From Lachnospiraceae bacterium (lineage in GTDB: Bacteria; Bacillota; Clostridia; Lachnospirales; Lachnospiraceae): a stretch of DNA of 59,976 bases. The stretch's first letter is position 1. Each line of letters begins with the position of its first letter. This document shows positions 45,114 through 54,214 of this stretch, one piece after another. The DNA lies in NCBI GenBank assembly GCA_022769005.1, contig JALEKK010000010.1, forward strand, positions 1 to 59,976, written 5' to 3'. The notes under the pieces are model-generated. The model searched no databases and had not been told where the DNA came from. It saw nothing but the letters and a program-made list of their open reading frames with translations. The position numbers and the translations under genes are program-made.

Positions 45114-45584
45114 GTGACTGCAGTCATAAGAATAAATAAGTGGTTTAATTGCCGAATTGAAGCCGGTACAACCGTTGAAAATGCAATATTGATACCGTTG
45201 TTTACGGTAATCAGCATATCCCTTATTGCACTGAGTTTTTTTATACATGACACAATAATTATAAAAAGTGCAGCGTGGGAAAGTGCGATTGATGTTTCTT
45301 CAGTTACAAAAAAGGATATTTCCGGAGATGACATAATATACAGACAAAATGTTTTGAATGACAAACTGAAGGGAGAAACTCTGTTTATAAGAAATCCGTC
45401 GGTAAATATATTTGCCGACGGCGGCAGAGTCGACGTGTCGACAAATTCAGTATTTAAGATGAATTTTTCATTTTGGAACGATAAAACAATAAATACCGTA
45501 ACTTCCGCAAAAAGGGTATTTCCCGCCATGGAGTTGAGAAAAATAAAAGCGATAAAGAATACATTTAAAACAATATTTAATTGA
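45114..45584 (+). CDS. TadE/TadF-like minor pseudopilin
   Basis: The protein of about 155 residues has GTTVENAILIPLFTVISISLIALSFFI, a TadE-type leader and hydrophobic helix, then KSAAWESAIDVSSV and a short beta-rich extracytoplasmic part. It would be processed by the adjacent prepilin peptidase and serve as a minor subunit. As with the preceding gene, the start is odd: GTG at 45114 overlaps the AAGGGGAGG site itself, and the next in-frame candidate with good spacing is ATA at 45126. Its stop overlaps the TTG of the next frame. Confidence 0.75.
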   Translation: MTAVIRINKWFNCRIEAGTTVENAILIPLFTVISISLIALSFFIHDTIIIKSAAWESAIDVSSVTKKDISGDDIIYRQNVLNDKLKGETLFIRNPSVNIFADGGRVDVSTNSVFKMNFSFWNDKTINTVTSAKRVFPAMELRKIKAIKNTFKTIFN

Positions 45585-45595
45585 AAGAGACATAT

Positions 45596-46945
45596 ATGGA
45601 TTATAAAAAGACAGTTGAAAACAATTCAAAATATTTAGTTTGTAAATGCGACGATTCTAAAAAATCATACACATATAAAATGCTGCAAAATAACGATATT
45701 GAAAGCCTGATTAAGCCTGCGGAAAGGAATATTAACAGTGAATTATATCTATACTATAAAACGGACAGTTACAGAACAATGGAAGAAATGTTTAATGACA
45801 GAGAATGTTTTATAAGAGATAAAGACATAAATGAGCTATGTAAATCATTTATGAGGCTGGAACATGATTTATCGGATTATTTACTCAACATAAATAATGT
45901 GGTAATAAAGCCGGACACACTGATGTATGACAGTGAGAAGGGTATGTATGTGTTTATTTATATACCGGAGTACTCCGACAATGAAAACGAATTTCACAAT
46001 TCGCTGCTTATTTTATGGGAATATATATTGTCGAAATATGACCATGATTCAGATATGAAAAGGACAATGAGAGTATATGAAACATATCAAAAAATAAGAT
46101 CATGTAATTACACCATAGGAACGCTTTTATATAACATAACGGGCGTTGAAATAATAAATGAAAAAAACGGGGAAAACACAGGTTCACATGCAGACCGTGC
46201 AGGAGCGGCGGAAACGGCGGCAAAAAATACCGTTCATGGGAATAAAGGAACGGTTTCGGAAAAATATACAACTCAGGGAGCATCATATTATTCGGACGAA
46301 GATGATAAAATCAATATATGGGAGGATTCGGGATGTGCCGATGAATATCGGAGAGGACATCATGATTTTTCGAAAAACAGCACGGACTCTTCCAAAGGAA
46401 TTCCGGAGTTAAAAGAAAAATCGGGCAGACGGATTGAGTCTTTCGAAAAAATATCAAAGTGCGGAATTACAAATAATTACGGGAGAAAAACGGAAAAGTA
46501 TTTATTCATAATATTCATGGCAGCTGCCGCAATATGCACCGTTTTGATATTATTGCCGATAAATATGAAGCGTCCGGATACTTTTATTTTGTTTATCATA
46601 ATTGCAGTCTCTTTATTCATATGTTTTAAATTCAGACATTCCGTAAACAATTCAAAATCTAAAAAAATACAAATCATCTATAACGACAGGGAATATAATC
46701 CGGAACAATTTCCGCTGACAGTAGGCAGCAGGGATGAAATGGATATTTCGATTCGGGAAAAGGGTGTCAGCAGACACCATTTAACCATATACGAAAGCGA
46801 ATCGGAGTACTATATTGAAGATAACGGTTCTACCAACGGCACATTTATAAATAACAAAAAGATAAATCCGTTTCAAAAGAGAGTGATTTTAGACGGTGAT
46901 GTTATATCGTTGGCTGATGTCAAATTAATAATTTGCATTAGTTAG
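45596..46945 (+). CDS. DUF6382-FHA membrane protein ending the Tad-like locus
   Basis: Starting at ATG 45596 (a TTG five codons earlier has no ribosome binding site), the protein is 449 residues. It has an N-terminal DUF6382-type domain (about 1-165: YKMLQNNDIESLIKPAERNI), a charged disordered linker, two membrane spans (about 300-318 and 326-344) and a C-terminal FHA domain (about 363-448). The FHA signature is complete: TVGSRDEMDISI, GVSRHHLTIY and DNGSTNGTFIN. FHA domains bind phosphothreonine peptides, so a Ser/Thr kinase is implied, but no kinase gene lies in the window. DUF6382 looks like a kinase-derived fold; that is inference. Both ends face the cytoplasm if two spans are correct. 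Confidence 0.85.
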   Translation: MDYKKTVENNSKYLVCKCDDSKKSYTYKMLQNNDIESLIKPAERNINSELYLYYKTDSYRTMEEMFNDRECFIRDKDINELCKSFMRLEHDLSDYLLNINNVVIKPDTLMYDSEKGMYVFIYIPEYSDNENEFHNSLLILWEYILSKYDHDSDMKRTMRVYETYQKIRSCNYTIGTLLYNITGVEIINEKNGENTGSHADRAGAAETAAKNTVHGNKGTVSEKYTTQGASYYSDEDDKINIWEDSGCADEYRRGHHDFSKNSTDSSKGIPELKEKSGRRIESFEKISKCGITNNYGRKTEKYLFIIFMAAAAICTVLILLPINMKRPDTFILFIIIAVSLFICFKFRHSVNNSKSKKIQIIYNDREYNPEQFPLTVGSRDEMDISIREKGVSRHHLTIYESESEYYIEDNGSTNGTFINNKKINPFQKRVILDGDVISLADVKLIICIS

Positions 46946-46970
46946 TTTATAAAATTAATATATTATAAAT

Positions 46971-47000
46971 TTGCTCACATATTATTTAATATGCTAAAAT
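46971..47000 (+). promoter_or_regulatory. Candidate promoter of the HIT-family gene
   Basis: TTGCTC (46971-46976) and TAAAAT (46995-47000) are 18 bases apart, 28 bases before the ATG. Confidence 0.4.
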
Positions 47001-47028
47001 AGGGTACAAAAATTAGGGAGGTTTATTA

Positions 47029-47445
47029 ATGAAAAAGAATGATTGCATTTTTTGTAAATTAGCCGGTGGGGACATCAAGACCAACGCTCTCTATGAAGAC
47101 GATACAGTAAAAGTTATTTTTGATTTATCGCCTGCAAGTCGCGGGCATGTGCTTATTATTCCTAAAGAACACTTTTCCGATATTTATGAACTGGATGACG
47201 ATACGGCCGCGCATATATTCAAAGTAGCCGTTAAAGTCGCCAATGCAATGAAAAAGACACTTGGATTTGACGGCTTAAATGTCGTTCAAAATAACGGAGA
47301 GGCTGCCGGTCAGACGGTATTTCATTTTCATATGCACCTTATTCCGAGATATGAAGGAGATAAGGTGAATGTAGGATGGGAACCCGGCAGTATAGATGAA
47401 AAGGGAATAGATGAATTAAAGAATCTTATTGAAAAAGAATTATAA
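47029..47445 (+). CDS. HIT-family nucleotide-binding hydrolase
   Basis: The 138-residue protein has CIFCKLAGGDI at the start (the HINT-type zinc Cys pair), GHVLIIPKEHFSDI, NVVQNNGEAAGQTVFHFHMHLIPR (about residues 83-106) and a normal C-terminus. HFHMH with the preceding Gln-Thr-Val is the histidine triad, whose central His is the nucleophile for phosphoramidate or dinucleotide hydrolysis. The length and CxxC fit the HINT/Hit branch. The physiological substrate is not known. AGGGAGG precedes the ATG. Confidence 0.94.
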   Translation: MKKNDCIFCKLAGGDIKTNALYEDDTVKVIFDLSPASRGHVLIIPKEHFSDIYELDDDTAAHIFKVAVKVANAMKKTLGFDGLNVVQNNGEAAGQTVFHFHMHLIPRYEGDKVNVGWEPGSIDEKGIDELKNLIEKEL

Positions 47446-47473
47446 ATAATCATATGACAGCGTTTGAATCGAC

Positions 47474-47495
47474 AAAATCATATTCATATGATTTT
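47474..47495. promoter_or_regulatory. Perfect palindrome in the aconitase leader
   Basis: AAAATCATAT and ATATGATTTT form a perfect 10-base inverted repeat around TC. A related half site, AATCATATGA, lies 25 bases upstream near 47448. It may be a protein operator, or a weak terminator for the HIT gene; the T-run is short and the centre is too tight for a stable loop. Confidence 0.4.
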
Positions 47496-47524
47496 AATTG
47501 ATTATATTTGTTTAGGAGAAATAA

Positions 47525-49804
47525 ATGGTTGAGTTAAGTAACACAGGGGCATATTTAGTAAACGGCAATGAACTGATATTCGACACACCGGATAATGCTG
47601 CTCGCATAGCCGGTGAGTGTGCCGTTGGTAAAGAAGAAGCAAAGAAAAATACTATTGCTTACGGAATATTGGAATCACACAACACATCCGGAAACATGGA
47701 TGAACTTAAAATCAAGTTTGATAAGCTTACATCTCACGATATTACATTTGTGGGAATTATTCAGACGGCAAGAGCTTCAGGACTTGAAAAGTTTCCGATT
47801 CCTTATGTTCTTACAAATTGCCACAATTCACTTTGTGCAGTCGGCGGAACAATTAACGAAGACGATCATCTTTTCGGACTTTCGGCGGCAAAGAAATACG
47901 GCGGAGTTTACGTTCCTCCTCATCAGGCAGTTATACATCAGTATGCCAGAGAAATGCTCGCGGAGTGCGGTAAGATGATACTCGGATCCGATTCACATAC
48001 AAGATACGGGGCACTCGGAACAATGGCTATGGGCGAGGGCGGCCCTGAACTTGTAAAACAGCTTTTAAGCAGGACATATGACATTAAAATGCCGGGAGTA
48101 ATCGCGATTTATTTAACCGGAGCTCCTCAGCCGGGGGTTGGACCTCAGGATATTGCCCTTGCCATTATAGGTGAGGTATTTGCCAACGGTTATGTTAAGA
48201 ATAAGGTAATGGAGTTTGTCGGACCGAGTGTAGAGAATTTATCCATGGATTATCGTATCGGTGTTGATGTAATGACAACCGAAACAGCGTGTCTTTCATC
48301 GATTTGGAAAACGGACGAAAAGACTAAGGAATTTCTTGAACTTCACGGAAGAGCGGATGCATATAAAGAGCTTAATCCGGGTGCCGTTGCATATTACGAC
48401 GGAGTTGTATCCGTTGACTTATCAAAGGTTAAGCCAATGATAGCGCTTCCGTTCCATCCAAGTAACACATATACAATAGAAGAGTTGAACGCCAATCTTG
48501 AAGATATTCTTCGTGATTGTGAGATTAAGTCGGAAGCTATTCTCGGCGGAAGCAGAATTAATCTCGTTAATAAGATTAAAGACGGCAAACTTTTGGTGGA
48601 TCAGGGAATCATCGCGGGATGTGCAGGCGGCGGATATGAAAATATTTGCGATGCGGCAGATATCTTAAAAGGAGCGTCAATCGGAGATGATGAGTTTTCA
48701 TTGAGTGTGTATCCTTCAAGTACGCCTATCTATATGGAATTACTGAGAAACGGAAGAATGGCTGATCTCATGGAGACGGGTGCCGTTGTAAAAACAGCAT
48801 TCTGCGGTCCTTGTTTCGGTGCGGGAGATACTCCGGCCAATGATACGTTTTCCATCAGACATACCACAAGAAACTTTCCGAGCCGCGAGGGCTCTAAGCC
48901 TCAGAACGGTCAAATTGCGTCAGTTGCTCTTATGGATGCAAGATCCATTGCCGCAACGGCTGCAAACAAAGGTATACTTACACCTGCCACAGAGTTGGTT
49001 GACGTGCAATATACAAAGCCTGCATATCATTTTGACAGCAAGATTTATGAGAACAGAATATTTGACAGTCACAATGTTGCGGATCCAAGCGTTGAGTTAA
49101 GATTCGGACCGAATATAAAGGATTGGCCTGAGATGGTTGAACTTCCTGAGAATTTACTTATCAAGGTGGTTTCAGAGATACACGATCCTGTAACAACAAC
49201 CGATGAACTTATTCCTTCGGGTGAGACGTCATCATATCGTTCTAATCCGTTAGCTCTTGCGGAATTTGCTCTTTCGAGAAAAGATCCTGAGTATGTCGGA
49301 AAGGCTAAGGCCGTGCAGGTTGCGGAGAAAGCAAGAGAAAACGGTGAATGTGTAGGTACTGCATTCCCTGAAATCAAACCTATTATGCACGCATGCAAGG
49401 AAAAGTTCGGCAATAATAAGCATAATACAGGTATAGGAAGCACCATATTTGCCGTTAAGCCAGGGGACGGATCGGCCAGAGAACAGGCGGCTTCGTGCCA
49501 AAAGGTATTAGGCGGATGGGCCAATATCGCAAATGATTATGCAACCAAGAGATACCGTTCTAATCTTATTAACTGGGGAATGGTTCCTTTCATAATAAAA
49601 GAAGGAGATCTTCCGTTTGAAAACGGCGATTATATCTTTATTCCGGGAATAAGAGATATGATTGCAAACGGCGGTGAAAAGATTAAGGCGTATGTTGTAA
49701 ATAAAGACATGAAAGAATTTGAGCTTGAAACAGGCAGATTAACGGAAGATGAAAGACAGATCATTCTTGACGGATGCCTGATCAACTATTATAAAAATCA
49801 CTAA
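47525..49804 (+). CDS. acn: Aconitate hydratase (aconitase)
   Basis: Aconitase isomerises citrate to isocitrate through a 4Fe-4S cluster. The 759-residue chain has the family core: [36 protein letters not shown], and the cluster cysteines in [13 protein letters not shown] (about residues 360-372) and [13 protein letters not shown] (about 424-436). The swivel domain at the C-terminus follows ([10 protein letters not shown]-type region, [19 protein letters not shown]). It belongs to the longer clostridial branch, often labelled only hydratase. Citrate synthase lies in the same window at 56277, which supports an aconitase role. TTAGGAG precedes the ATG, and a palindrome precedes that. Confidence 0.9.
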   Translation: MVELSNTGAYLVNGNELIFDTPDNAARIAGECAVGKEEAKKNTIAYGILESHNTSGNMDELKIKFDKLTSHDITFVGIIQTARASGLEKFPIPYVLTNCHNSLCAVGGTINEDDHLFGLSAAKKYGGVYVPPHQAVIHQYAREMLAECGKMILGSDSHTRYGALGTMAMGEGGPELVKQLLSRTYDIKMPGVIAIYLTGAPQPGVGPQDIALAIIGEVFANGYVKNKVMEFVGPSVENLSMDYRIGVDVMTTETACLSSIWKTDEKTKEFLELHGRADAYKELNPGAVAYYDGVVSVDLSKVKPMIALPFHPSNTYTIEELNANLEDILRDCEIKSEAILGGSRINLVNKIKDGKLLVDQGIIAGCAGGGYENICDAADILKGASIGDDEFSLSVYPSSTPIYMELLRNGRMADLMETGAVVKTAFCGPCFGAGDTPANDTFSIRHTTRNFPSREGSKPQNGQIASVALMDARSIAATAANKGILTPATELVDVQYTKPAYHFDSKIYENRIFDSHNVADPSVELRFGPNIKDWPEMVELPENLLIKVVSEIHDPVTTTDELIPSGETSSYRSNPLALAEFALSRKDPEYVGKAKAVQVAEKARENGECVGTAFPEIKPIMHACKEKFGNNKHNTGIGSTIFAVKPGDGSAREQAASCQKVLGGWANIANDYATKRYRSNLINWGMVPFIIKEGDLPFENGDYIFIPGIRDMIANGGEKIKAYVVNKDMKEFELETGRLTEDERQIILDGCLINYYKNH

Positions 49805-49823
49805 TTCCCATATTTAAACGGAC

Positions 49824-49855
49824 AAGGGGTTATCGCATAAGCATAACCCCTTATT
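49824..49855 (+). terminator. Terminator after the aconitase gene
   Basis: AAGGGGTTAT (49824-49833) and ATAACCCCTT (49843-49852) pair perfectly around a nine-base loop. The following T-tract is poor (ATTGTT), so efficiency may be moderate. Confidence 0.65.
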
Positions 49856-49914
49856 GTTGCAAATATGAGAAATTAAAAACATATAATGAGGGGAAATAAC
49901 AAAGGGAGGTTATC

Positions 49915-51000
49915 ATGTCCAATAACATATTAAACGGTGATTTAAACACTTTGGAAAATATTATTGTTGATGTTAATACCTACTCCCTTAGCGCCAGAAG
50001 ACACGAAGAAATTCTTGATGAAATTGACACCATGGTCAAGAAGAGCGAAGCGCTTAAAAAAGAACTTGCAGATGAAGTGAACAGTAAAGTTCAAAGCGGT
50101 GAAAAGGCAATATGCGAAGGCTATGACAGAACCATTAAAGATGAAAGAGCCAAGCTTAAAAGTGTAAAAGCTGAGAGAGAAAAAGCTAAAGAAGCAGGAA
50201 TGCGAGACAGAATATATGACGAAACAATTGATATAAAAAAATCAAACGACGAACTTATCAGAAAAAGAAAAGAAATGTTTAAAGCTGATAAAGTTCCTCC
50301 GTTCTGCTCAAATAAATTGTTTTACGCATTTATTTATCCGCAGAGCTTTACGGATTACATTTTATTTTTTGCAATAATGATCGGAATATTTGCCGTATTG
50401 CCTTACATTCTTGTATTGTTTACATCCATACAGACATGGGGAATAGTTACTTACGAAAGCATAACAGCCATATTGGGCGTAACCGTTTTCAGAATTATCA
50501 GAAATGCGACATTGCTCAAGCATTATGATGTAATAAAAAAAGGACGTAAAATTACCGACGAGATAAATTATAACAAGGGTATCATTAATAAAATAAAAAA
50601 AGGCATTAAGTCAGATACAAGCGAAACCATGTATAATCTCGGAGAATTTGACGATGAGATAGATGCAGTTTCCGCTTCCATAAGAAATACCGAAGCAGAA
50701 AGAGCGGCGGCGCTGGAGGACTTTGAAAAGAATGTAAAGCCGGACATTATAAAGAACATAGAAGAAGTCAGAAAACCCGCAATAGAAACTCTTCTTGAAG
50801 ACATAAAGAAGAAAAGGGCTGAAGCCGATAATATTGCATCAGAACTGAAAACCAGGAGAGCATACATTTCTTCCAATTACGAGGCATATTTAGGTCAGGA
50901 CTTTGTTACAATACCGCAATTAAAAAGGTTAGAGCAGATTATGAGAAACGGTGATGCCAAAACCATAGGCGGCGCAATAGATGTATATAACAATATTTAA
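49915..51000 (+). CDS. Uncharacterised coiled-coil membrane protein
   Basis: The 361-residue protein is not a family I recognise. It has a long N-terminal coiled coil (about residues 25-125, very rich in K, E and D), two close membrane spans (about 140-195: YILFFAIMIGIFAVLPYILV and ITAILGVTVFRII), and a second coiled coil (about 205-330). With both ends cytoplasmic this would be a hairpin-anchored membrane scaffold. AAGGGAGG precedes the ATG. The next gene follows by 11 bases and is also membrane-anchored, so the two probably act together in the envelope. Confidence 0.75.
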   Translation: MSNNILNGDLNTLENIIVDVNTYSLSARRHEEILDEIDTMVKKSEALKKELADEVNSKVQSGEKAICEGYDRTIKDERAKLKSVKAEREKAKEAGMRDRIYDETIDIKKSNDELIRKRKEMFKADKVPPFCSNKLFYAFIYPQSFTDYILFFAIMIGIFAVLPYILVLFTSIQTWGIVTYESITAILGVTVFRIIRNATLLKHYDVIKKGRKITDEINYNKGIINKIKKGIKSDTSETMYNLGEFDDEIDAVSASIRNTEAERAAALEDFEKNVKPDIIKNIEEVRKPAIETLLEDIKKKRAEADNIASELKTRRAYISSNYEAYLGQDFVTIPQLKRLEQIMRNGDAKTIGGAIDVYNNI

Positions 51001-51011
51001 GGGGACTCTAT

Positions 51012-52208
51012 ATGACTACTAAAAATGTGTCTGACGCGGACCGAAATCAGATTGACGATCTTGAGATGGTCAGGAAAAAAAGAAATAAACGCAGGAAAAA
51101 CAGAAAGCTGAGAATAATTTTTATAATTATTGTTGCGGCAGTCGTAGCGCTTATAACTTTTTTTACAATATTTAACATGACATACGGATCATATAAAACA
51201 GAACAATCATGGAGCAGAGAAAGCGATACCAATACTAAGTTTGTCCCATATAACAACGGTTATATAAGATACGGTTCATCAGGCGCTGCGTTTGTAAGCG
51301 GTGCCGGAGTTCAGCAATGGAATGTATCTTATTCAATGCAAAATCCGGCAATCAGTCAAAAGGACAACAATCTTGTTATCGGAGATGTAGGTGGCAACAC
51401 CGTGGTAATGCTGAATGAAAACGGAGAAGTCGGGCGCATAAACACAGAATATAATATTTTAAAAGTTGAAGCCGCAGGCAGCGGTATAGCCGGAGTTGTA
51501 ATGCAATCCGATGCCGACAACTATATAAATATGTACGGAGGAGATTCTTCGCTCATATATTCCATAAGAACAAATATAACAGGGGACGGATACCCTGTTG
51601 ACATTGCAATTTCAAACGACTCTACAAAACTTATTGTTGCATATGCAAAGACCAATGATTCCACGGTTGTTTCAAACCTGGTATTTTATAACTTCAGCGG
51701 AGATGCCGGCAATAAGGATACCAGGGTAGTCGGCGGATATAATGACTTTGACGGAAAGCTTGTAGGTCATGTTGCATTTTTGTCAAATGATACGGCCATA
51801 GCTGTATCGGAGAATTCGCTCAGATATTATACTGTCGGAACCACGCCTTCGGCAGGAGAGAAAATAGCTTTAGATTCCAAGATAAAAGATGTGTTTTACA
51901 GTTCCGGAAACGTAGGTATAGTATCTGAGACCGGAAATGAAGAAAATCCGTATAACATAAAGATATTTAATTCTAACGGCGGAAAATTATCAGATGTAAA
52001 TTACGAAACCAATTACGACACATATAATTTTGACGGGAATACCGTTCTTATGTACGGAGGTTCGAATTTTGCGATTATGAACCTTAGCGGAAAGTTTATA
52101 ACAAAACAAACCATTGACGGAACGGTTACAGCCTTTATTTCTACCGGTAGAAGAGGGAAATATTATCTTGTGGATGACAGATTTATTTCTCAAATCAAAT
52201 TGACTTAA
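51012..52208 (+). CDS. DUF5711-family membrane-anchored protein, beta-propeller-like
   Basis: The 398-residue protein has a very basic N-terminus (KKRNKRRKNRKLR), one membrane span (about residues 35-55) and an outside domain of repeated short beta strands (NGYIRYGSSGAAFVSGAG, NNLVIGDVGGNTVVMLNENG). This looks like a quinoprotein/WD-type propeller and fits DUF5711, a clostridial family without known function. It follows the coiled-coil gene by 11 bases and ends with a strong terminator, so the two form a unit. Binding of an envelope protein or glycan is possible but unproven. Confidence 0.82.
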   Translation: MTTKNVSDADRNQIDDLEMVRKKRNKRRKNRKLRIIFIIIVAAVVALITFFTIFNMTYGSYKTEQSWSRESDTNTKFVPYNNGYIRYGSSGAAFVSGAGVQQWNVSYSMQNPAISQKDNNLVIGDVGGNTVVMLNENGEVGRINTEYNILKVEAAGSGIAGVVMQSDADNYINMYGGDSSLIYSIRTNITGDGYPVDIAISNDSTKLIVAYAKTNDSTVVSNLVFYNFSGDAGNKDTRVVGGYNDFDGKLVGHVAFLSNDTAIAVSENSLRYYTVGTTPSAGEKIALDSKIKDVFYSSGNVGIVSETGNEENPYNIKIFNSNGGKLSDVNYETNYDTYNFDGNTVLMYGGSNFAIMNLSGKFITKQTIDGTVTAFISTGRRGKYYLVDDRFISQIKLT

Positions 52209-52219
52209 AGTGCATTATC

Positions 52220-52270
52220 AAACAGACACAGTGCCGGATTATATCATTCCCGTCACTGTGTTTGTTTTAT
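52220..52270 (+). terminator. Rho-independent terminator after the DUF5711 gene
   Basis: AAACAGACACAGTG (52220-52233) and CACTGTGTTTGTTT (52254-52267) pair over 14 bases with one wobble, then TTATT follows. Confidence 0.85.
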
Positions 52271-52357
52271 TAATTAACGGTGCATATTTATTCATACTGA
52301 ATTAAAATGTATTTAATTTTAAATGACATTAAGTCAATTACCGGTTAAGGAGGGATT

Positions 52358-53146
52358 ATGAACCCAATACTCATCGTTGTAATAATTATATTGGGGCTTC
52401 TGGGGTTAAAAGGAGCTCTTAAGGGATTGTTTAAAATATTATTTTCGATAATAACACTTATTGCCTGCATTGTTATCGCAGGATTAATAACAGTTCCCGT
52501 AGCAAATGCCGTGAAAGATAATACGGGAATGTATAACGGTGTGGACGGACTTGTATATAATGTTGTTAAAGACAATAAAGCAGTTAACAATAAAGCGGAC
52601 TCATCATTTGCGGCATTGAATATCGATCCCGAAATGACGGTAAGCGAAGAATTCGTCCCTGTATTAAAGTCTGAATCGCCTTTGATTGCAAGCGGATTGA
52701 ATGCCAATATTGACGGTTACCTGTTGCCTTCACTGGTTAAGAATAATCTGAAGGTTACGTCAAAAGATGTAAGTGACAACATTAAGGCGGGTGAAACCGT
52801 TAAAAGCATAGTGGTACATACATTTTCACATAAGATTTCATGGATTGTATTCGTTGTTATTATATTTATTATATTGTTTGTAATATTGGAAATAATATTC
52901 TGGATTATTTACAGGATATTAAATGTCTTTTCAAGATTACCCGGTATATCACTGCTTAACAGAATAGGCGGATTTGCCATAGGTGTATTTGAAGGATTGA
53001 TTATAGTATGGCTTGGATTTACGATTTTGACATTATTTGCGGGAACACCTTTCGGAATAAGTTGTTTCGGATATATAAACAGTAATGAATTTTTGACATT
53101 TATATACAATAACAACCTCATAATGAAGCTTTTGGGATTCGCATAA
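52358..53146 (+). CDS. CvpA-like polytopic membrane protein
   Basis: The 262-residue protein begins with two adjacent spans (about residues 2-20 and 25-50), has a loop of about 115 residues outside or inside the membrane, and ends with two spans (about 162-190 and 208-232). GLKGALKGLFKILFSIITLI at the start and the Gly/Ile-rich C-terminal spans with GGFAIGVFEGLIIVW resemble the CvpA/colicin V production family. The function is unknown. AAGGAGGG precedes the ATG. It lies before hprK with 66 bases between, possibly read through. Confidence 0.75.
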   Translation: MNPILIVVIIILGLLGLKGALKGLFKILFSIITLIACIVIAGLITVPVANAVKDNTGMYNGVDGLVYNVVKDNKAVNNKADSSFAALNIDPEMTVSEEFVPVLKSESPLIASGLNANIDGYLLPSLVKNNLKVTSKDVSDNIKAGETVKSIVVHTFSHKISWIVFVVIIFIILFVILEIIFWIIYRILNVFSRLPGISLLNRIGGFAIGVFEGLIIVWLGFTILTLFAGTPFGISCFGYINSNEFLTFIYNNNLIMKLLGFA

Positions 53147-53212
53147 CAGATGAGTGTATTGAATTCTGTTAATGTTTCGCAACAGATGCGTTGACCCGGA
53201 AAGGATATTGCA

Positions 53213-54205
53213 ATGGGAGACAGTGAAGAAAAAAGAATTAAATTGTCGGTTGTAGCTGAAAAAATGAAGCTGACGAATCTGACGCCTGATATAGACTTAT
53301 CAAAAAAATACCTTACGGTTCCTGAGGTTAACAGACCGGCTCTGCAGCTTACGGGCTTCTTTGACGGTTTCGATAATGAAAGAATGCAGGTAATAGGAAG
53401 AGTGGAAAGAGCGTATTACAACTGCCTTTCCAAAGAAGACAGAATAAGCAGATTTGAAAGTATCATAGAACATAAGGTGCCGGGTATAGTATTTTGCAGA
53501 AATATACTTCCCGATGAAGAAATAATTGAGTTTGCATCGGGAATGGGAGTTCCGTTAATGCAGTTTGCCGGATCCACATCGGCGTTTATTGCCGAAATCA
53601 TAAGATGGTTAAAAGTAAGACTGGCGCCTTCAATTACAATTCACGGAGTTTTGGTTGATGTAAACGGAGAAGGCGTTCTTATAACCGGAGAAAGCGGAAT
53701 AGGAAAAAGTGAAGCTGCTCTGGAACTTATTGTAAGAGGGCACAGACTTGTAACGGACGACGCGGTAATTATAAAAAAAGTGAGCGACGAAACACTTGTC
53801 GGTAAATCCCCGGAAATAACCAAACATCTTATTGAGCTCAGAGGAATAGGAATTATAGACGTAAAAGAAATTTTCGGTGTGGAAAGTGTAAAGGATACAC
53901 AGCAAATAGATATGGAAGTTCATCTTGAAGAGTGGGATGAGAAGAAAACATATGAAAGAATGGGACTCAACAGAGAATATAATGAATATCTCGGGAATAA
54001 AGTTGTAACTTACAATCTTCCCGTAAGACCCGGAAGAAATATCGCCGTTATTGTTGAAACTGCCGCGGTGAATCACAGACAGGAACAGATGGGATATAAC
54101 ACAGCTCAGAGATTGTACGAAAAAATTACAAAGCAGCAAATGGAAAAAGATATGGAAGACGACGATGTTGTCGATAATTTTGATAACTGGGAGAAAATGG
54201 ACTAA
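53213..54205 (+). CDS. hprK: HPr kinase/phosphorylase
   Basis: HprK phosphorylates HPr on Ser46 in response to glycolytic intermediates and reverses this when phosphate is high; it is the core sensor of carbon catabolite control in Firmicutes. The 330-residue protein has an N-terminal regulatory domain, Walker A GESGIGKS (about residues 159-166), the catalytic HRLVTDDAV, and the HprK signature ELRGIGIIDVKEIFGVESV. PVRPGRNIAVIVETAA lies near the end. AAAGGA precedes the ATG. murB follows by nine bases, the common Firmicute order. Confidence 0.97.
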   Translation: MGDSEEKRIKLSVVAEKMKLTNLTPDIDLSKKYLTVPEVNRPALQLTGFFDGFDNERMQVIGRVERAYYNCLSKEDRISRFESIIEHKVPGIVFCRNILPDEEIIEFASGMGVPLMQFAGSTSAFIAEIIRWLKVRLAPSITIHGVLVDVNGEGVLITGESGIGKSEAALELIVRGHRLVTDDAVIIKKVSDETLVGKSPEITKHLIELRGIGIIDVKEIFGVESVKDTQQIDMEVHLEEWDEKKTYERMGLNREYNEYLGNKVVTYNLPVRPGRNIAVIVETAAVNHRQEQMGYNTAQRLYEKITKQQMEKDMEDDDVVDNFDNWEKMD

Positions 54206-54214
54206 GAGGTTAAT

